Source of the DNA: Frigidibacter albus
GTDB lineage: Bacteria; Pseudomonadota; Alphaproteobacteria; Rhodobacterales; Rhodobacteraceae
Length of the DNA stretch: 64,000 nucleotides
Reading direction: 5' to 3'
Assembly (NCBI RefSeq): GCF_009908165.1
Contig: NZ_JAAAUC010000001.1
Location: 62,001 to 126,000, forward strand
Made by a program: the position numbers and the translations under genes. Under the pieces are notes generated by a model. It saw nothing but the letters and a program-made list of their open reading frames with translations. It was not told the origin of the DNA and searched no databases. This document shows, piece by piece, positions 24,829-35,500 of this stretch; position 1 is the first letter of the stretch; every line of letters starts with the position of its first letter.

Positions 24829-27257
24829 CCGGCAGACAGAAACTTGTTGTCATCGGCGCCGGCATGGCCTCGGGCCGGATGCTGGAACAGCTCTTTGACG
24901 CCGGAGCCGATTTCGACGTCACCCTGTTCAACGCCGAGCCGCGCGGCAACTACAACCGGCTGATGCTGTCGCCGGTACTGTCGGGCGAAAAGAGCTATGA
25001 GCAGATCGTGACGCATGATGCGGGCTGGTATGCGGCGCATGGCGTGGATTGCCGCTTTGGCGAAGCCGTGGTGAAGATCGACCGCGCCAACAAGGTGGCC
25101 CTGTCGGGCTCTGGCGGCGTGCCTTACGACGCGTTGGTGATCGCCACCGGCTCTGCCCCCTTCATCATACCGGTCCCGGGCAAGGACCTTCCGGGTGTCT
25201 GCACCTATCGCGATCTTGAAGACACAAACGCGATGATCGCGGCCAGCCTGCCGGGGTCGAAGGCCGTTGTGATCGGCGGCGGCCTTCTGGGGCTGGAGGC
25301 TGCCGCCGGCATGGCCGCCCGCGGTGCCGAGGTCACGGTCATTCATCTGATGGGTCATTTGATGGAACGCCAGTTGGACCCGGCGGCCGGGTATCTGCTG
25401 CAAAAGGACCTCGAAAGGCGCGGCATCCGCATCCATTGCAAGGGGGCCACCAAGGCAATCCTGGGAAAGGACCGGGTCGAAGCGGTGCTGCTGGAGGATG
25501 GCACCGTTTACGGCGCTGACCTTGTCTGCATGGCAGTGGGCATCCGCCCCGAAGTGAGGCTTGCCAACGATACGCATCTGCACGTGGGGCGCGGCATCAC
25601 CGTCGATGACCAGATGCGCACCTCCGATCCTGCGATCTTTGCGCTTGGCGAATGCGTGGAGCATGACCGGCAGCTCTTTGGCCTCGTCGCCCCGCTTTAC
25701 GATCAGGCGAAAGTGCTGGCTGCCACGCTTCTGGGCCAGACCGCAGCCTTCCAGCCGGTCCAGACCGCGACCAAGCTGAAGGTGACTGGCGTCGACCTCT
25801 TCAGCGCGGGCGATTTCGCCGATGCGCCGGGGCGCGAGGAGATCGTGTTCCGGGATCCGGGGCGCGGTGTCTACAAGCGGCTGATCCTCGACGGCGACCG
25901 GCTGATCGGCGCGGTGCTGTATGGCGACACCGCGGACGGGTCCTGGTTCTTTGACATGATCAAGCAGGGCAAGGACGTCTCGGGCATCCGCGACACCCTG
26001 ATCTTCGGCCCCGCCTTCGCCGGGGGGCCCACCGCAAACCCTTTGGCAGCCGTTGCAGCCTTGCCGCCTGAAGCGGAGATCTGTGGCTGCAACGGCGTCT
26101 GCAAGGGCCGGATCGTTACCGCCATCGAAGGTGGTGCCACAACGCTGGACGCGGTGCGCAGCGCCACCAAGGCAAGTGCAAGCTGCGGAACCTGCACGGG
26201 CCTTGTGGAACAGGTCATGGCCCTGACCCTTGGCGCCGGCTTCACTGCCAACACCAATCCAGCCATGTGCAAATGCACTGACCACACGCATGAGGATGTG
26301 CGGCGGCTGATCAAATCCATGGCCCTCAAATCCATCCCTGCCGTGATGCAGGAGCTGGGATGGAAAACCGGTGGCGGCTGCGCTTCGTGCCGCCCGGCGC
26401 TGAACTACTACCTGATCGCCGACTGGCCGACCGACTATGTCGACGACCGGCAGTCGCGCTTCGTGAACGAACGCAACCATGGCAACATCCAGAAGGATGG
26501 CACCTATTCGGTGGTCCCCCGGATGTGGGGCGGGGTAACGACCTCGGCTGAGTTGCGGGCGATTGCAGATGCCGCCGACCGCTATGCCGTGCCGCTGATC
26601 AAGGTGACAGGCGGCCAGCGGATCGATCTTCTGGGCATCCGCAAGGAAGACCTGCCTGCGATCTGGACCGACCTCAACGCCGCCGGGATGGTGTCGGGGC
26701 ACGCCTACGCAAAAGGCTTGCGCACGGTGAAGACCTGCGTCGGGACCGATTTCTGCCGCTTCGGGACGCAAGACAGCACAGGCCTCGGGATCAGGCTTGA
26801 AAAGATGCTCTGGGGCTCCTGGACCCCTGCGAAGGTGAAACTGGGCATCTCCGGCTGCCCGAGGAACTGCGCCGAGGCCACCTGCAAGGATATCGGCGTG
26901 GTCTGTGTGGACAGCGGATACGAGATCAGCGTCGCCGGGGCGGCGGGCATGGACGTGAAGGAAACCGAGTTTCTTTGCAAAGCCGTGACCGAGGCCGAGG
27001 TGATGGAGATCATCGCAGCCTTTACCCAACTCTACCGGGAAAACGCGCGATACCTGCACCGCATCTACAAATGGGTGGCAAAGGTGGGCCTCGAGTGGTG
27101 CCGCGCGCAGGTCGAGGATCCCGGGACCCGCCGCGCGCTGCATGACCGGTTCATGCTCAGCCAGTCGATCTATCAGACCGACCCGTGGGCAGAACATGCC
27201 GGCAAACCCGCCGATTGGGCACCGATTGCCGACCTGACGCTGAGGGCTGCCGAATGA
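24825..27257 (+). CDS. nirB: Assimilatory NAD(P)H nitrite reductase large subunit NirB/NasB
   Basis: 810-aa cytoplasmic siroheme nitrite reductase converting nitrite to ammonium. Domain order: FAD site VVIGAGMASGRMLEQL (about 6-21); NAD(P)H site AVVIGGGLLGLEAAAGMAAR (about 146-165); BFD-like [2Fe-2S] segment EICGCNGVCKGRIVTAIEGG with CGTC (about 420-465); GGGCASCRPALNYYL; and the siroheme/[4Fe-4S] half with TCVGTDFCRFG (C-x5-C) and GISGCPRNCAEATCKDIGVV (C-x3-C). All four siroheme-cluster cysteines are present. It is coupled by ATGA overlaps to nrtC and nirD. Length fits NirB (about 810-850). Confidence 0.93.
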   Translation: MTGRQKLVVIGAGMASGRMLEQLFDAGADFDVTLFNAEPRGNYNRLMLSPVLSGEKSYEQIVTHDAGWYAAHGVDCRFGEAVVKIDRANKVALSGSGGVPYDALVIATGSAPFIIPVPGKDLPGVCTYRDLEDTNAMIAASLPGSKAVVIGGGLLGLEAAAGMAARGAEVTVIHLMGHLMERQLDPAAGYLLQKDLERRGIRIHCKGATKAILGKDRVEAVLLEDGTVYGADLVCMAVGIRPEVRLANDTHLHVGRGITVDDQMRTSDPAIFALGECVEHDRQLFGLVAPLYDQAKVLAATLLGQTAAFQPVQTATKLKVTGVDLFSAGDFADAPGREEIVFRDPGRGVYKRLILDGDRLIGAVLYGDTADGSWFFDMIKQGKDVSGIRDTLIFGPAFAGGPTANPLAAVAALPPEAEICGCNGVCKGRIVTAIEGGATTLDAVRSATKASASCGTCTGLVEQVMALTLGAGFTANTNPAMCKCTDHTHEDVRRLIKSMALKSIPAVMQELGWKTGGGCASCRPALNYYLIADWPTDYVDDRQSRFVNERNHGNIQKDGTYSVVPRMWGGVTTSAELRAIADAADRYAVPLIKVTGGQRIDLLGIRKEDLPAIWTDLNAAGMVSGHAYAKGLRTVKTCVGTDFCRFGTQDSTGLGIRLEKMLWGSWTPAKVKLGISGCPRNCAEATCKDIGVVCVDSGYEISVAGAAGMDVKETEFLCKAVTEAEVMEIIAAFTQLYRENARYLHRIYKWVAKVGLEWCRAQVEDPGTRRALHDRFMLSQSIYQTDPWAEHAGKPADWAPIADLTLRAAE

Positions 27258-27589
27258 GCAAGTTCATCGACATCGCCGCTCTGGACGACATCCCCCGCCG
27301 GGGAGCCCGGGTGGTGAAGACACCGCAAGGCTGCGTCGCGCTCTTCCGCACCGCGGATGACAGGGTGTTCGCGCTGGAGGATCGCTGCCCCCACAAGGGC
27401 GGCCCCTTGTCCGAAGGGATCGTGCATGGCACCTCTGTCACCTGCCCGCTGCATGGCTGGGTGTTCGACCTGAACACCGGTCAGGCGCAGGGAGCGGATG
27501 AGGGAGAAGTGCGCACCTTCATTGTGTGCCTAGACGGCGGCCGCGTCCTGGTGGATGCCTCCTTCCTTTCCGGGCGATCCGCGGCATGA
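27254..27589 (+). CDS. nirD: Nitrite reductase small subunit NirD (Rieske)
   Basis: 111-aa Rieske [2Fe-2S] protein of the NirD type: CPHKGGPLSEGIVHG followed by CPLHGWVFDLNTGQAQG gives the C-x-H...C-x2-H ligand set. It associates with NirB. ATG 27254 overlaps the nirB stop and homology starts immediately (KFIDIAALDDIPRRGARVV). The stop overlaps the nasA start (ATGA). Complete. Confidence 0.92.
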   Translation: MSKFIDIAALDDIPRRGARVVKTPQGCVALFRTADDRVFALEDRCPHKGGPLSEGIVHGTSVTCPLHGWVFDLNTGQAQGADEGEVRTFIVCLDGGRVLVDASFLSGRSAA

Positions 27590-30231
27590 CGCGCCCAACC
27601 CCCATCGCCACCCCGCGCCCGGCAGGGGCGGCCCGCGAAACCACCATCCGCACCACCTGCCCCTATTGCGGTGTGGGCTGCGGGGTGCTTGCGACGCCCG
27701 ACGCGCATGGCGGGATTGCCATCAAGGGCGACCCGGACCATCCCGCCAACCGGGGGCGGCTTTGCGTGAAAGGCGCGGCATTGGGCGAAACCCTTGGAAC
27801 CCGAGGACGGCTGAAGGCGCCGACCGTTCACGGGCAGACTGCGACCTGGGACGTGGCGCTCGATTTGATCGCCGCGCAGTTCACCCGCACGATCGCCGCA
27901 CATGGGCCCGACTCGGTCGCGCTGTACGTTTCCGGTCAGTTGCTGACCGAAGATTACTATGTCGCCAACAAGCTGATGAAAGGGTTCATCGGCTCCGCGA
28001 ATATCGACACCAATTCACGGCTCTGCATGGCGTCCAGCGTGGCGGGTCATCGCCGTGCCTTTGGGACGGATACCGTCCCCGGCCAGTACGAGGATCTGGA
28101 AATTGCCGATCTGGTGGTACTGGTCGGATCGAACCTTGCCTGGTGCCATCCGGTCCTGCATCAGCGTCTTATGGCGGCCAAGGCGACGCAGGGCACGAAG
28201 ATCGTTGTGATCGACCCGCGCCGCACCGCCACCTGCGAGGGGGCAGACCTGCATCTTGCACTTGCGCCGGGGGCCGATGCGCATCTGTTCAACCTGCTTC
28301 TTTGCCACATCTTCGACCGGGGCCTCCTGAACCGCGATTTCCTGCCCCATGTCACGGGTGTCGAGGCCTCCCTTGCCGCAGCGCGCCACAGCAAGCCGGG
28401 CGACACCGGCATCCCCCCGGACGATCTCGCGGCGTTCCTCGCGCTCTGGGCGGCCAGCGAGAGGGTCGTCACCGTCTATTCGCAGGGCATCAACCAGTCC
28501 GACAGCGGCACCGACAAGGTGAATGCCATCATCAATTGCCATCTCGCCACGGGCCGCATCGGGCGCCCCGGCATGGGGCCGCTTTCCGTGACCGGCCAGC
28601 CCAATGCGATGGGCGGACGCGAGGTGGGGGGGCTGGCCAATATGCTCGCCTGCCATCTTGAACTCGACAACCCCATTCACCGGGACGCGGTGCAAGGGTT
28701 CTGGGCCAGCCCGCGCATGCCGGCCAAGCCGGGGCTGAAGGCGGTGGACATGTTCCGCGCCGTTGAACAGGGTCAGATCAAGGCGCTTTGGGTGATGCAC
28801 ACCAACCCTGCGGTGACCATGCCCGATGCCTCGCGCGTAGCGGGCGCAATCGCGGCCTGTGATTTCGTGGCGGTCAGCGACATCTGGGCCACCACCGACA
28901 CGGCGCGTCTGGCGCATGTGTTGCTCCCCGCAACCGGGTGGGGCGAAAAGGACGGCACTGTCACCAATTCCGAACGCATGATCAGCAGGCAGCGCGCATT
29001 CATCCCTGCCCCCGGTCAGGCACGTGCAGACTGGTGGCAGCTGGCAGCAGTGGCACGTCGGATGGGCTTTCCCGGGTTTGACTGGGCCTCGCCTGCGCAG
29101 ATCTTCGCAGAATACTCGGCGCTTTCCGGTGTGGCGGGCCAGTTGGGCAGCGACTTCGACATCTCGGCTTTGCAAGACATTGACTATGACCATCTTGCCC
29201 CCGTCACCTGGCCGCAGGCGGCGCGGAAGGGTGGCAGGTTCTTTGGCGACGGGCAGTTCCATACGCCGGATCGCAAAGCGCGGATGCTCCCCGTCGCGGC
29301 CTGCCTGCCTGCCGCACTGTCACCCGGTCATCCGTTCCGCCTCAACACCGGGCGGGTGCGCGACCATTGGCACACCATGACCCGCACCGGACTTGTGCCG
29401 CGCTTGCAGCAGCACCTGGGTGAGCCGTATCTTGAGATCAACCCGGACGATGCCGCCCGCCTTGGCCTTGCGCCCGCGACATTGGCCGAAGTGACGAGCC
29501 CGCAAGGCCGAGCCATCCTGCGGGTGCTGATCAGTGACCGTGTTGCGCCCGGCCATCCCTTCGCGCCCATGCACTGGACTGCCGAGACCGCACCGACCGG
29601 CCGCATAGACACGCTTGTGGCGGCCGTCACTGACCCGATTTCGGGCCAGCCGGCCAGCAAGTCCACACCCGTCGCCATCCGCCCCTATGCGGCCCGCTGG
29701 CATGCCTTTGCCGTATCACGCCATGATCTGCGCCCAAGCTGCGAGTACTGGGCCAAGGCACAGGTGGCCGGAGGCGTGCAGATGGAGCTGGCAGGAGCAG
29801 GTCCGCCCGCCGATTGGGCGGTATGGGCCAGCGCGCTCTTCGACGGTGCCGTGCCGTCCTCTGCGCTGTCGGACCCTGCGCGAGGGATGCAACGGTTCGC
29901 CTTTGTCTCCGGCGGGCGATTGCAGGGCGCAGTCTTCGTGTCGCGTGATCCGGTGCTTGTGGCACGCGCCCATCTTGCCGGACTGCTGGGCGCAGAGGGC
30001 GAGGATGTGCTGGCTGGACGCCCGGGCATCGATCAACCCGATCCCGGCCCCGCCGTCTGCGCCTGCCTGAACATCGGCCGGAACACCATCCTTCGGGCCA
30101 TCGCCCAGGACGGCGCGCTGAGCGTCGAGGCGCTTGGTGAATGCCTGGGCGCCGGTACCAGCTGCGGGTCCTGCCGCCCAGAACTGGCCGCGCTGATTTT
30201 TAGCCACACCCACCGCGAGGCCGCTGAATGA
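27586..30231 (+). CDS. nasA: Assimilatory nitrate reductase catalytic subunit NasA/NasC
   Basis: 881-aa molybdopterin (bis-MGD) enzyme reducing nitrate to nitrite in the cytoplasm. The N-terminal [4Fe-4S] ligands are C25, C28, C32 (CPYCGVGCGV) and C60 (GRLCVKGA). The molybdopterin core shows LCMASSVAGHRRAFGTDTVP, GINQSDSGTDKVNAIINCHL, GRPGMGPLSVTGQPNAMGGR and the MCD-binding FRLNTGRVRDHWHTMTRTGL. The C-terminus ends in a BFD-like [2Fe-2S] domain (VCACLNIGR, then GTSCGSCRPELAALI), the arrangement of NADH-linked or NasB-linked assimilatory enzymes. No Tat signal. Start ATG overlaps nirD; overlap with cobA is also ATGA. Confidence 0.92.
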   Translation: MTRPTPIATPRPAGAARETTIRTTCPYCGVGCGVLATPDAHGGIAIKGDPDHPANRGRLCVKGAALGETLGTRGRLKAPTVHGQTATWDVALDLIAAQFTRTIAAHGPDSVALYVSGQLLTEDYYVANKLMKGFIGSANIDTNSRLCMASSVAGHRRAFGTDTVPGQYEDLEIADLVVLVGSNLAWCHPVLHQRLMAAKATQGTKIVVIDPRRTATCEGADLHLALAPGADAHLFNLLLCHIFDRGLLNRDFLPHVTGVEASLAAARHSKPGDTGIPPDDLAAFLALWAASERVVTVYSQGINQSDSGTDKVNAIINCHLATGRIGRPGMGPLSVTGQPNAMGGREVGGLANMLACHLELDNPIHRDAVQGFWASPRMPAKPGLKAVDMFRAVEQGQIKALWVMHTNPAVTMPDASRVAGAIAACDFVAVSDIWATTDTARLAHVLLPATGWGEKDGTVTNSERMISRQRAFIPAPGQARADWWQLAAVARRMGFPGFDWASPAQIFAEYSALSGVAGQLGSDFDISALQDIDYDHLAPVTWPQAARKGGRFFGDGQFHTPDRKARMLPVAACLPAALSPGHPFRLNTGRVRDHWHTMTRTGLVPRLQQHLGEPYLEINPDDAARLGLAPATLAEVTSPQGRAILRVLISDRVAPGHPFAPMHWTAETAPTGRIDTLVAAVTDPISGQPASKSTPVAIRPYAARWHAFAVSRHDLRPSCEYWAKAQVAGGVQMELAGAGPPADWAVWASALFDGAVPSSALSDPARGMQRFAFVSGGRLQGAVFVSRDPVLVARAHLAGLLGAEGEDVLAGRPGIDQPDPGPAVCACLNIGRNTILRAIAQDGALSVEALGECLGAGTSCGSCRPELAALIFSHTHREAAE

Positions 30232-31055
30232 GCTATCTGGACAACCCTTCGCTGATCGTCCCCGCGGCCCCGCGCGGAAAGCCGGGCCGTATCACGCTGG
30301 TAGGTGCGGGGCCCGGGGCGGCAGACATGCTGACCCTGCGGGCGATCCGCTATCTGGGCCAGGCAGATGTCGTGTTCTATGACCGGCTGGTCGACCCCGA
30401 AACGCTGGAATATGTCCGGTCCGACGCCGAACGCATCTTCGTCGGAAAAGAGATCGGAGCGCATAGCTGGCCGCAACCGCGCATCGATGCGGCGATTGTC
30501 GCTGCAGCCTTGTCCGGCAAGCAGGTCGTGCGTCTGAAATCGGGTGATCCGTCGATTTTTGGCCGCGCGACCGAGGAAATCTCCGCTGCGCGCGCCCATG
30601 GTGTCGAGATCGAGGTCGTCGCCGGCGTCACCGCCGCCAGTGCTGCCGCCGCCAGCCTGTGCCAGCCCCTTACCGAGCGCGGCGTGACCGACCGAGTGGT
30701 GCTTGCCACAGCGACCTGCCGGCCGGGTGAGAAGATGTCAAACCTGCAGGACCTGGCGCGCCCCGGAACAACGCTGGTCTTCTACATGGCGATGCGTCAG
30801 CTGAAGCAATTGACCGGCCGGCTTCTGGCGTTGGGCGTCGGGCCCGACCAGCCGGTGTCGATTGCCAGCCATGTGTCGCGCCACAACGCCCGCAGTTTGC
30901 ACACGACATTGCAGAACATGTCGGCGGATTGCGCTGCGGCCGGCATCGACAACCCGGCCGTCATCATCGTGAGCCTGCCAAAAGCGGATATCGACGAAAC
31001 CCATCGCGGAATGGCCGAGTGCTCCTCGGGCGAAGCCCTGCTTGAAGGCATCTGA
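30228..31055 (+). CDS. cobA: Uroporphyrinogen-III C-methyltransferase (SUMT), siroheme synthesis
   Basis: 275-aa SAM-dependent methyltransferase producing precorrin-2, the precursor of the siroheme needed by NirB. Motifs: GRITLVGAGPGAADMLTLRA (SAM loop), VVFYDRLVDPETLEY, VVRLKSGDPSIFGRATEE, VEIEVVAGVTAASAAAASL, PLTERGVTDRVVLATATCRP and TLVFYMAMRQL. It is a single SUMT domain without the CysG oxidase/chelatase half, so that step must be encoded elsewhere. It is coupled to nasA by ATGA and is the last gene of the nitrate operon. Confidence 0.92.
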   Translation: MSYLDNPSLIVPAAPRGKPGRITLVGAGPGAADMLTLRAIRYLGQADVVFYDRLVDPETLEYVRSDAERIFVGKEIGAHSWPQPRIDAAIVAAALSGKQVVRLKSGDPSIFGRATEEISAARAHGVEIEVVAGVTAASAAAASLCQPLTERGVTDRVVLATATCRPGEKMSNLQDLARPGTTLVFYMAMRQLKQLTGRLLALGVGPDQPVSIASHVSRHNARSLHTTLQNMSADCAAAGIDNPAVIIVSLPKADIDETHRGMAECSSGEALLEGI

Positions 31056-31382
31056 AAGCGCCATCGGGCCGATCCGGGCGGGCGCGATGATACTGGACTC
31101 TAGGGCGCCACCGCGATCGTTACAGCGGTCGGTCTGGACGCCCTCCCTTCCGCACTATATGTGCTGCGACATGACCCGCCCGGTCACCGCGGTCAGTTGC
31201 AGCGGCACCCCGCTGACGCCGCTCCGCTCGCCCTGGAACCATCCCCACAAGGGCGCGTTCGGCTGAGGCAGCCCGCACAGACGCGTTAGGTCTTGCGGCC
31301 ACGCCATGTTGCGGGCGCGGCGGGCCGGAACCGGATCTACCAGGGGCAGACCCCCACAGACGCTCATACCGACGGAGGCCGC
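31056..31382. other. Intergenic region after cobA, no gene recognised
   Basis: About 330 bases between the nitrate operon and the RND adaptor gene. A short open frame at 31042-31266 has no family look and no ribosome-binding site. GCGCC and GGCGC near 31058 and 31080 could pair weakly, but no clear rho-independent terminator was found. A GGAGG ribosome-binding site for the next gene lies at about 31374-31378. Confidence 0.5.
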
Positions 31383-32585
31383 ATGCCCAGGTTCCTCAAC
31401 GCCACGACGCTGGTTTTCGTCGCGATTGCCGGCTTTGTCGTGCTGTGGATCGGCGGTGGCATGATCGGACGCGCGCCGCCCGAAGCGCCGGCCCAGGCCG
31501 AACCCTCGGTCCCCGTTGTCGCCGCCAGCTGGAGCGAGGCCGGCCCCGTCACGCAAGAGCTGGTGATGTATGGCGATGTAGAGCCGTCGCAGCGCACCGT
31601 TCTGCGCGCCCGCGTCGATGGCATCGTCGAGGAGGTGCCGGACGAGGGCACCCGCGTTGCGGCCGGCGATCTGCTGGCGCGCCTGTCGACCGATGACCGG
31701 CTGGCACGGCTTGCTCAGGCCGAGGCGCAGCTTGCCTCTGCCGCCCGCGACTATGATGCCGCGCAGCAGTTGGCAGACCGGGGCGTCGGATCGGACGCCG
31801 AGGCACAGGCGAGGGCCGCTCAGCTGGAAGCCGCCCGCGCCGGCCTGCGGGCGATAGAGATGGAGATCGCGAATACCGAACTGCGCGCACCGAGCCGCGG
31901 CGTCATCAGCGAGGTGATGGTCGAGCCGGGCGCCTATGTCAGCGTGGGCGGCGAGGTGCTGGAAGTGGTCGACAATGATCCGCTGATCGCCGTCGCCAAT
32001 GTGCAGCAATCTGGCGTGTCGCAGATGCGGCCGGGCATGCCGGCCGGGGTGCGCTTCATCGGCGGGGCGCAGAAAAGCGGCACGGTGCGGTTCGTGGCCC
32101 CGGTGGCCGATGCCGCCACGCGGACCTTCCGCGTCGAGGTGGAGATCGCGAATGACGAGGAGGCCCTGCCCGCCGGGCTGAGCGCCGAGATCACGATTCC
32201 CTTTGCGACCCAGCCCGCGCACCGGGTTTCGGCGGCGCTTGGCCGCCTGGACGATCAGGGGCGGCTGGGGCTGTACGTCATCGACGCGGAAAGCCGGATC
32301 CGGTTCGCCCCGATAGAGGTGATCCGCGCGCGGGCCGATGGCATCTGGGTCACCGGCCTGCCGGAACGGGCGCATATCGTGACCATCAGCCAGGGATCGC
32401 TGGCCGACGGGCAGCAGGTCGAGGTGCGCGAGACGCCCGAGGAGTATCTGGGCGGTGTCGGCACCGGGACCGGGGCCGCCGGCGACGCGCCCGATCTTGC
32501 CGGAGAGGGCCGGTTGCCCTTGCCAGCCGATGCGCCGCAAGAGGGTGCAGCAGGCATCCCCAATCCCGCGGCGGAGGAGCGCTGA
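31383..32585 (+). CDS. RND efflux periplasmic adaptor (HlyD/MFP family)
   Basis: 400-aa membrane-fusion protein. An N-terminal membrane anchor (TTLVFVAIAGFVVLWIGGG) is followed by a lipoyl/barrel-sandwich half (YGDVEPSQRTVLRARVDGIV), an alpha-hairpin (about 105-160: LARLAQAEAQLASAARDYDA and the matching return helix), the second lipoyl half (TELRAPSRGVISEVMVEPGA) and beta-barrel/MP domains. The last 40 residues are acidic and Gly/Pro rich. ATG 31383 has GGAGG upstream. Its stop overlaps the RND pump start (TGATG). No TolC-like outer-membrane gene or local regulator is adjacent. Confidence 0.87.
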   Translation: MPRFLNATTLVFVAIAGFVVLWIGGGMIGRAPPEAPAQAEPSVPVVAASWSEAGPVTQELVMYGDVEPSQRTVLRARVDGIVEEVPDEGTRVAAGDLLARLSTDDRLARLAQAEAQLASAARDYDAAQQLADRGVGSDAEAQARAAQLEAARAGLRAIEMEIANTELRAPSRGVISEVMVEPGAYVSVGGEVLEVVDNDPLIAVANVQQSGVSQMRPGMPAGVRFIGGAQKSGTVRFVAPVADAATRTFRVEVEIANDEEALPAGLSAEITIPFATQPAHRVSAALGRLDDQGRLGLYVIDAESRIRFAPIEVIRARADGIWVTGLPERAHIVTISQGSLADGQQVEVRETPEEYLGGVGTGTGAAGDAPDLAGEGRLPLPADAPQEGAAGIPNPAAEER

Positions 32586-35500
32586 TGCATGCCGCGATTG
32601 CCGCCGCCTTCCTGCGCGTCCGCTCTACCATGCTGGTCCTGCTGCTGATCCTTGGCGCCGGCGCCGCGACCTATGTGGCCATCCCCAAGGAAGCCTCGCC
32701 CGAGATCGACATCCCGATCTTCATCGTCAATGTCACCTATTCTGGCATTTCCGCCGAAGACAGCGCAAGGCTGCTGGTGGAGCCGCTGGAACGCCAGTTG
32801 CAGTCCATCGAGGGGCTGCGCCAGATGACGGGGCAGGCGGGCGAGGGCTTTGCCAGCGTCACGCTGGAATTCGATCCCGGCTTTGACCAGCAGACCGCGC
32901 TGCAAAGCGTCCGGGACGAGGCCGACAACGCCGCCCCCGACCTGCCCGATGGCGCCGACGCCCCCATCGTGCGCGAGATCGACTTGTCGCTGTTCCCGAT
33001 CCTGACCGTCGCCCTGTCGGGCGAGGTGCCGGAGCGCGAGCTGATCCGCATCGGCCGCGACCTTCAGGATGCGCTGGAGGCGGTGCCGGGCGTGCTGCAA
33101 GCCGAGCTGACCGGCGAGCGCGAGGATATTCTTGAAATCCTCATCGACCCGCTGGCGATGCAGACCTATGGCATTTCCACCCAGCAGATCGCGCAGGCGG
33201 TGCAGAACAACAACCAGCTGGTGGCGGCGGGGGCGTTCGACACCGGCGCGGGGCGGATCGGCGTTTCCATCCCCGGCACCATCCGGTCGATCAGCGATGT
33301 GCTGGCGATGCCGGTGCGCGAAAGCGGTGGCACCGTGGTGCGGGTGCAGGATGTGGCCGAGGTGCGCCAGACCTTTCAGGACCCGGTCAGCTTTGCCCGC
33401 ATCGACGGAACCCCGACCATCGGGCTCGATATCAGCAAGACCGCGGGCGCCAACATCATCGACACGGTGAATGCCGTGCAGGCGGTGGTGGACGATGCGC
33501 AGCAGCAGTGGTCTGGCGGCATCCGGGTGGATTATCTGCAGAACCAGGCCGAAGACATTCAGGACCTGCTCAGCGATCTGGAAAACAACGTGATCGCGGC
33601 GGTGGTGCTGGTGATGCTGACCACGATCCTTGCGTTGGGGTTGCGGGCCGCGCTGCTGGTGACGGTGGCGATCCCGGGCGCGTTTCTGGGCGGCATCCTG
33701 GTGATCGGCCTTCTGGGCTTCACCATGAACATCGTGGTGCTGTTCGGCCTGATCCTGGTGATCGGGATGCTGGTCGATGGCGCCATCGTCGTGGTGGAGC
33801 TGGCAGAGCGCAATATCGACGAAGGCAAGCCGCCGGCCCAGGCGTTTCTGCACGCCTCGCAGCGGATGGCCTGGCCGATCACCGCCTCGACCGCGACGAC
33901 GCTGGCGGTGTTCTTCCCGCTGCTGTTCTGGCCGGGGGTGGCGGGGCAGTTCATGTTCTATCTGCCGGCCACGGTGATCGTGACGCTGACCGCATCCTTG
34001 CTGATGGCGCTGGTCTTCGTGCCGGTGATCGGCACGCTGTTCCCGGCGCGCAAGTCAGCCGAAGGGACCGATCCAGCGCCCGCAGCGCGCTCGCAAGCCA
34101 GCGCCTACGCCCGCGCCCTGCGCTCTGTCATCGGGCGGCCGGGGCTGGTGGTCGGGATCTGCCTGCTGGGCCTGCTCCTCTCGTTCTTCACCTATGGCCA
34201 GTTTGGCCGCGGGCTGGAGTTCTTCCCGGCGCAAGAGGCAGAGCGGGCGCAGATCCAGGTTCAGGCCGATGGCAACCTGTCGGTGCGCGAGGCGGACCGG
34301 CTGGTGCGGATGGTTGAAAACCGCGTCATCGGGATCGAGGGGGTGGAGAGGGTCTATTCGCGCACCATCGGCTCGGTCGAGCAGCGCACCCAGTCCAGCC
34401 TTGCCCCCGATGTGATCGGTACCCTCCAGACCGAATTTGCCGACTGGCGGCTGCGCGATCCGGCCTCGGCCATCATCGCGCGAATGCGGGATGCCACCGC
34501 CGACCTGCCCGGCATCGGCGTGCAGATCGAAGAGGCGCAGCAGGGCCCGGGCGAGGCGCGGCCGATCCAGATAGAGATTGCCGCCGAGGACAGGGCCCTG
34601 ATGCCGCAGGCGGCGCAAAAGCTGCAGGCGCTGATGGCGCAACAGGGCCGCTTCGTCGACATTTCCAGTGATGTACCGCTGGCCACCGCCGAGATCCGGA
34701 TCGAGGTCGACCGCGAGCAGGCGGCGCGCTACGGCGTGCAGATCAGCGATCTTGGAACGGCGGTGCAGCTGCTGACCAATGGCGTGGTGCTTGGCACCTA
34801 CCTGCCGCCCTCTGCCAATGACGAGGTCGACATCACCCTGCGCTATCCGGCCGAGGACCGCACCTTTGCCCAATTGGCCGATCTGCGCATTGCCACTGCC
34901 AGCGGGTCGATCCCCGTTGCGAATTTCGTGACGCTGGTGCCGTCACCCGCCGCATCGGTCGTGAACCGGATCGACGGCGAGACGGTGCAGACGGTGTCGG
35001 CCGCCGTTGCCGAAGGCAGCACCGCCGCCGCAGAAATTGCCGCCCTGCAACAGGCCATTGATGCGACCGATTTTGGCGAGGGGATCGAGATCCGCTTTGC
35101 CGGCGAGATCGAGGACCAGCAGGAAACGATGGTCTTCCTGATCGGCGCCTTCATCGTGGCCGTGTTCCTGATGTTCATCATCCTGCTGATCCAGCTGAAC
35201 AGCTTTTTCCAGAGCGCGCTTGTGCTGTCGGCCATCATCTTCTCAATGGCAGGGGTGCTGCTTGGCCTTGTGGCGCGGCAAGAGGCATTCTCGCTGGTGA
35301 TGAGCGGGATCGGTATCGTCTCGCTTGCCGGGATCGTGGTGAACAACAACATCGTGCTGATCGATGCCTATAATGAGCATCGCGCCGCCGGCATGGGCCC
35401 CGCCGATGCGGCGTTCCAGGCCGGGACGGACCGGTTTCGCCCGGTGCTGCTGACGGCCGTGACCACGATCATCGGGCTGATGCCGATGGTGCTGGGGATG

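Noticed and set aside
24801-27197. Very long open frame on the minus strand over nirB
   Set aside because: It mirrors the third-codon-position GC bias of nirB; no family motifs, while the plus-strand frame has complete nitrite reductase signatures.
31042-31266. Short open frame after cobA
   Set aside because: No ribosome-binding site, no recognisable family, and overlaps the cobA end.
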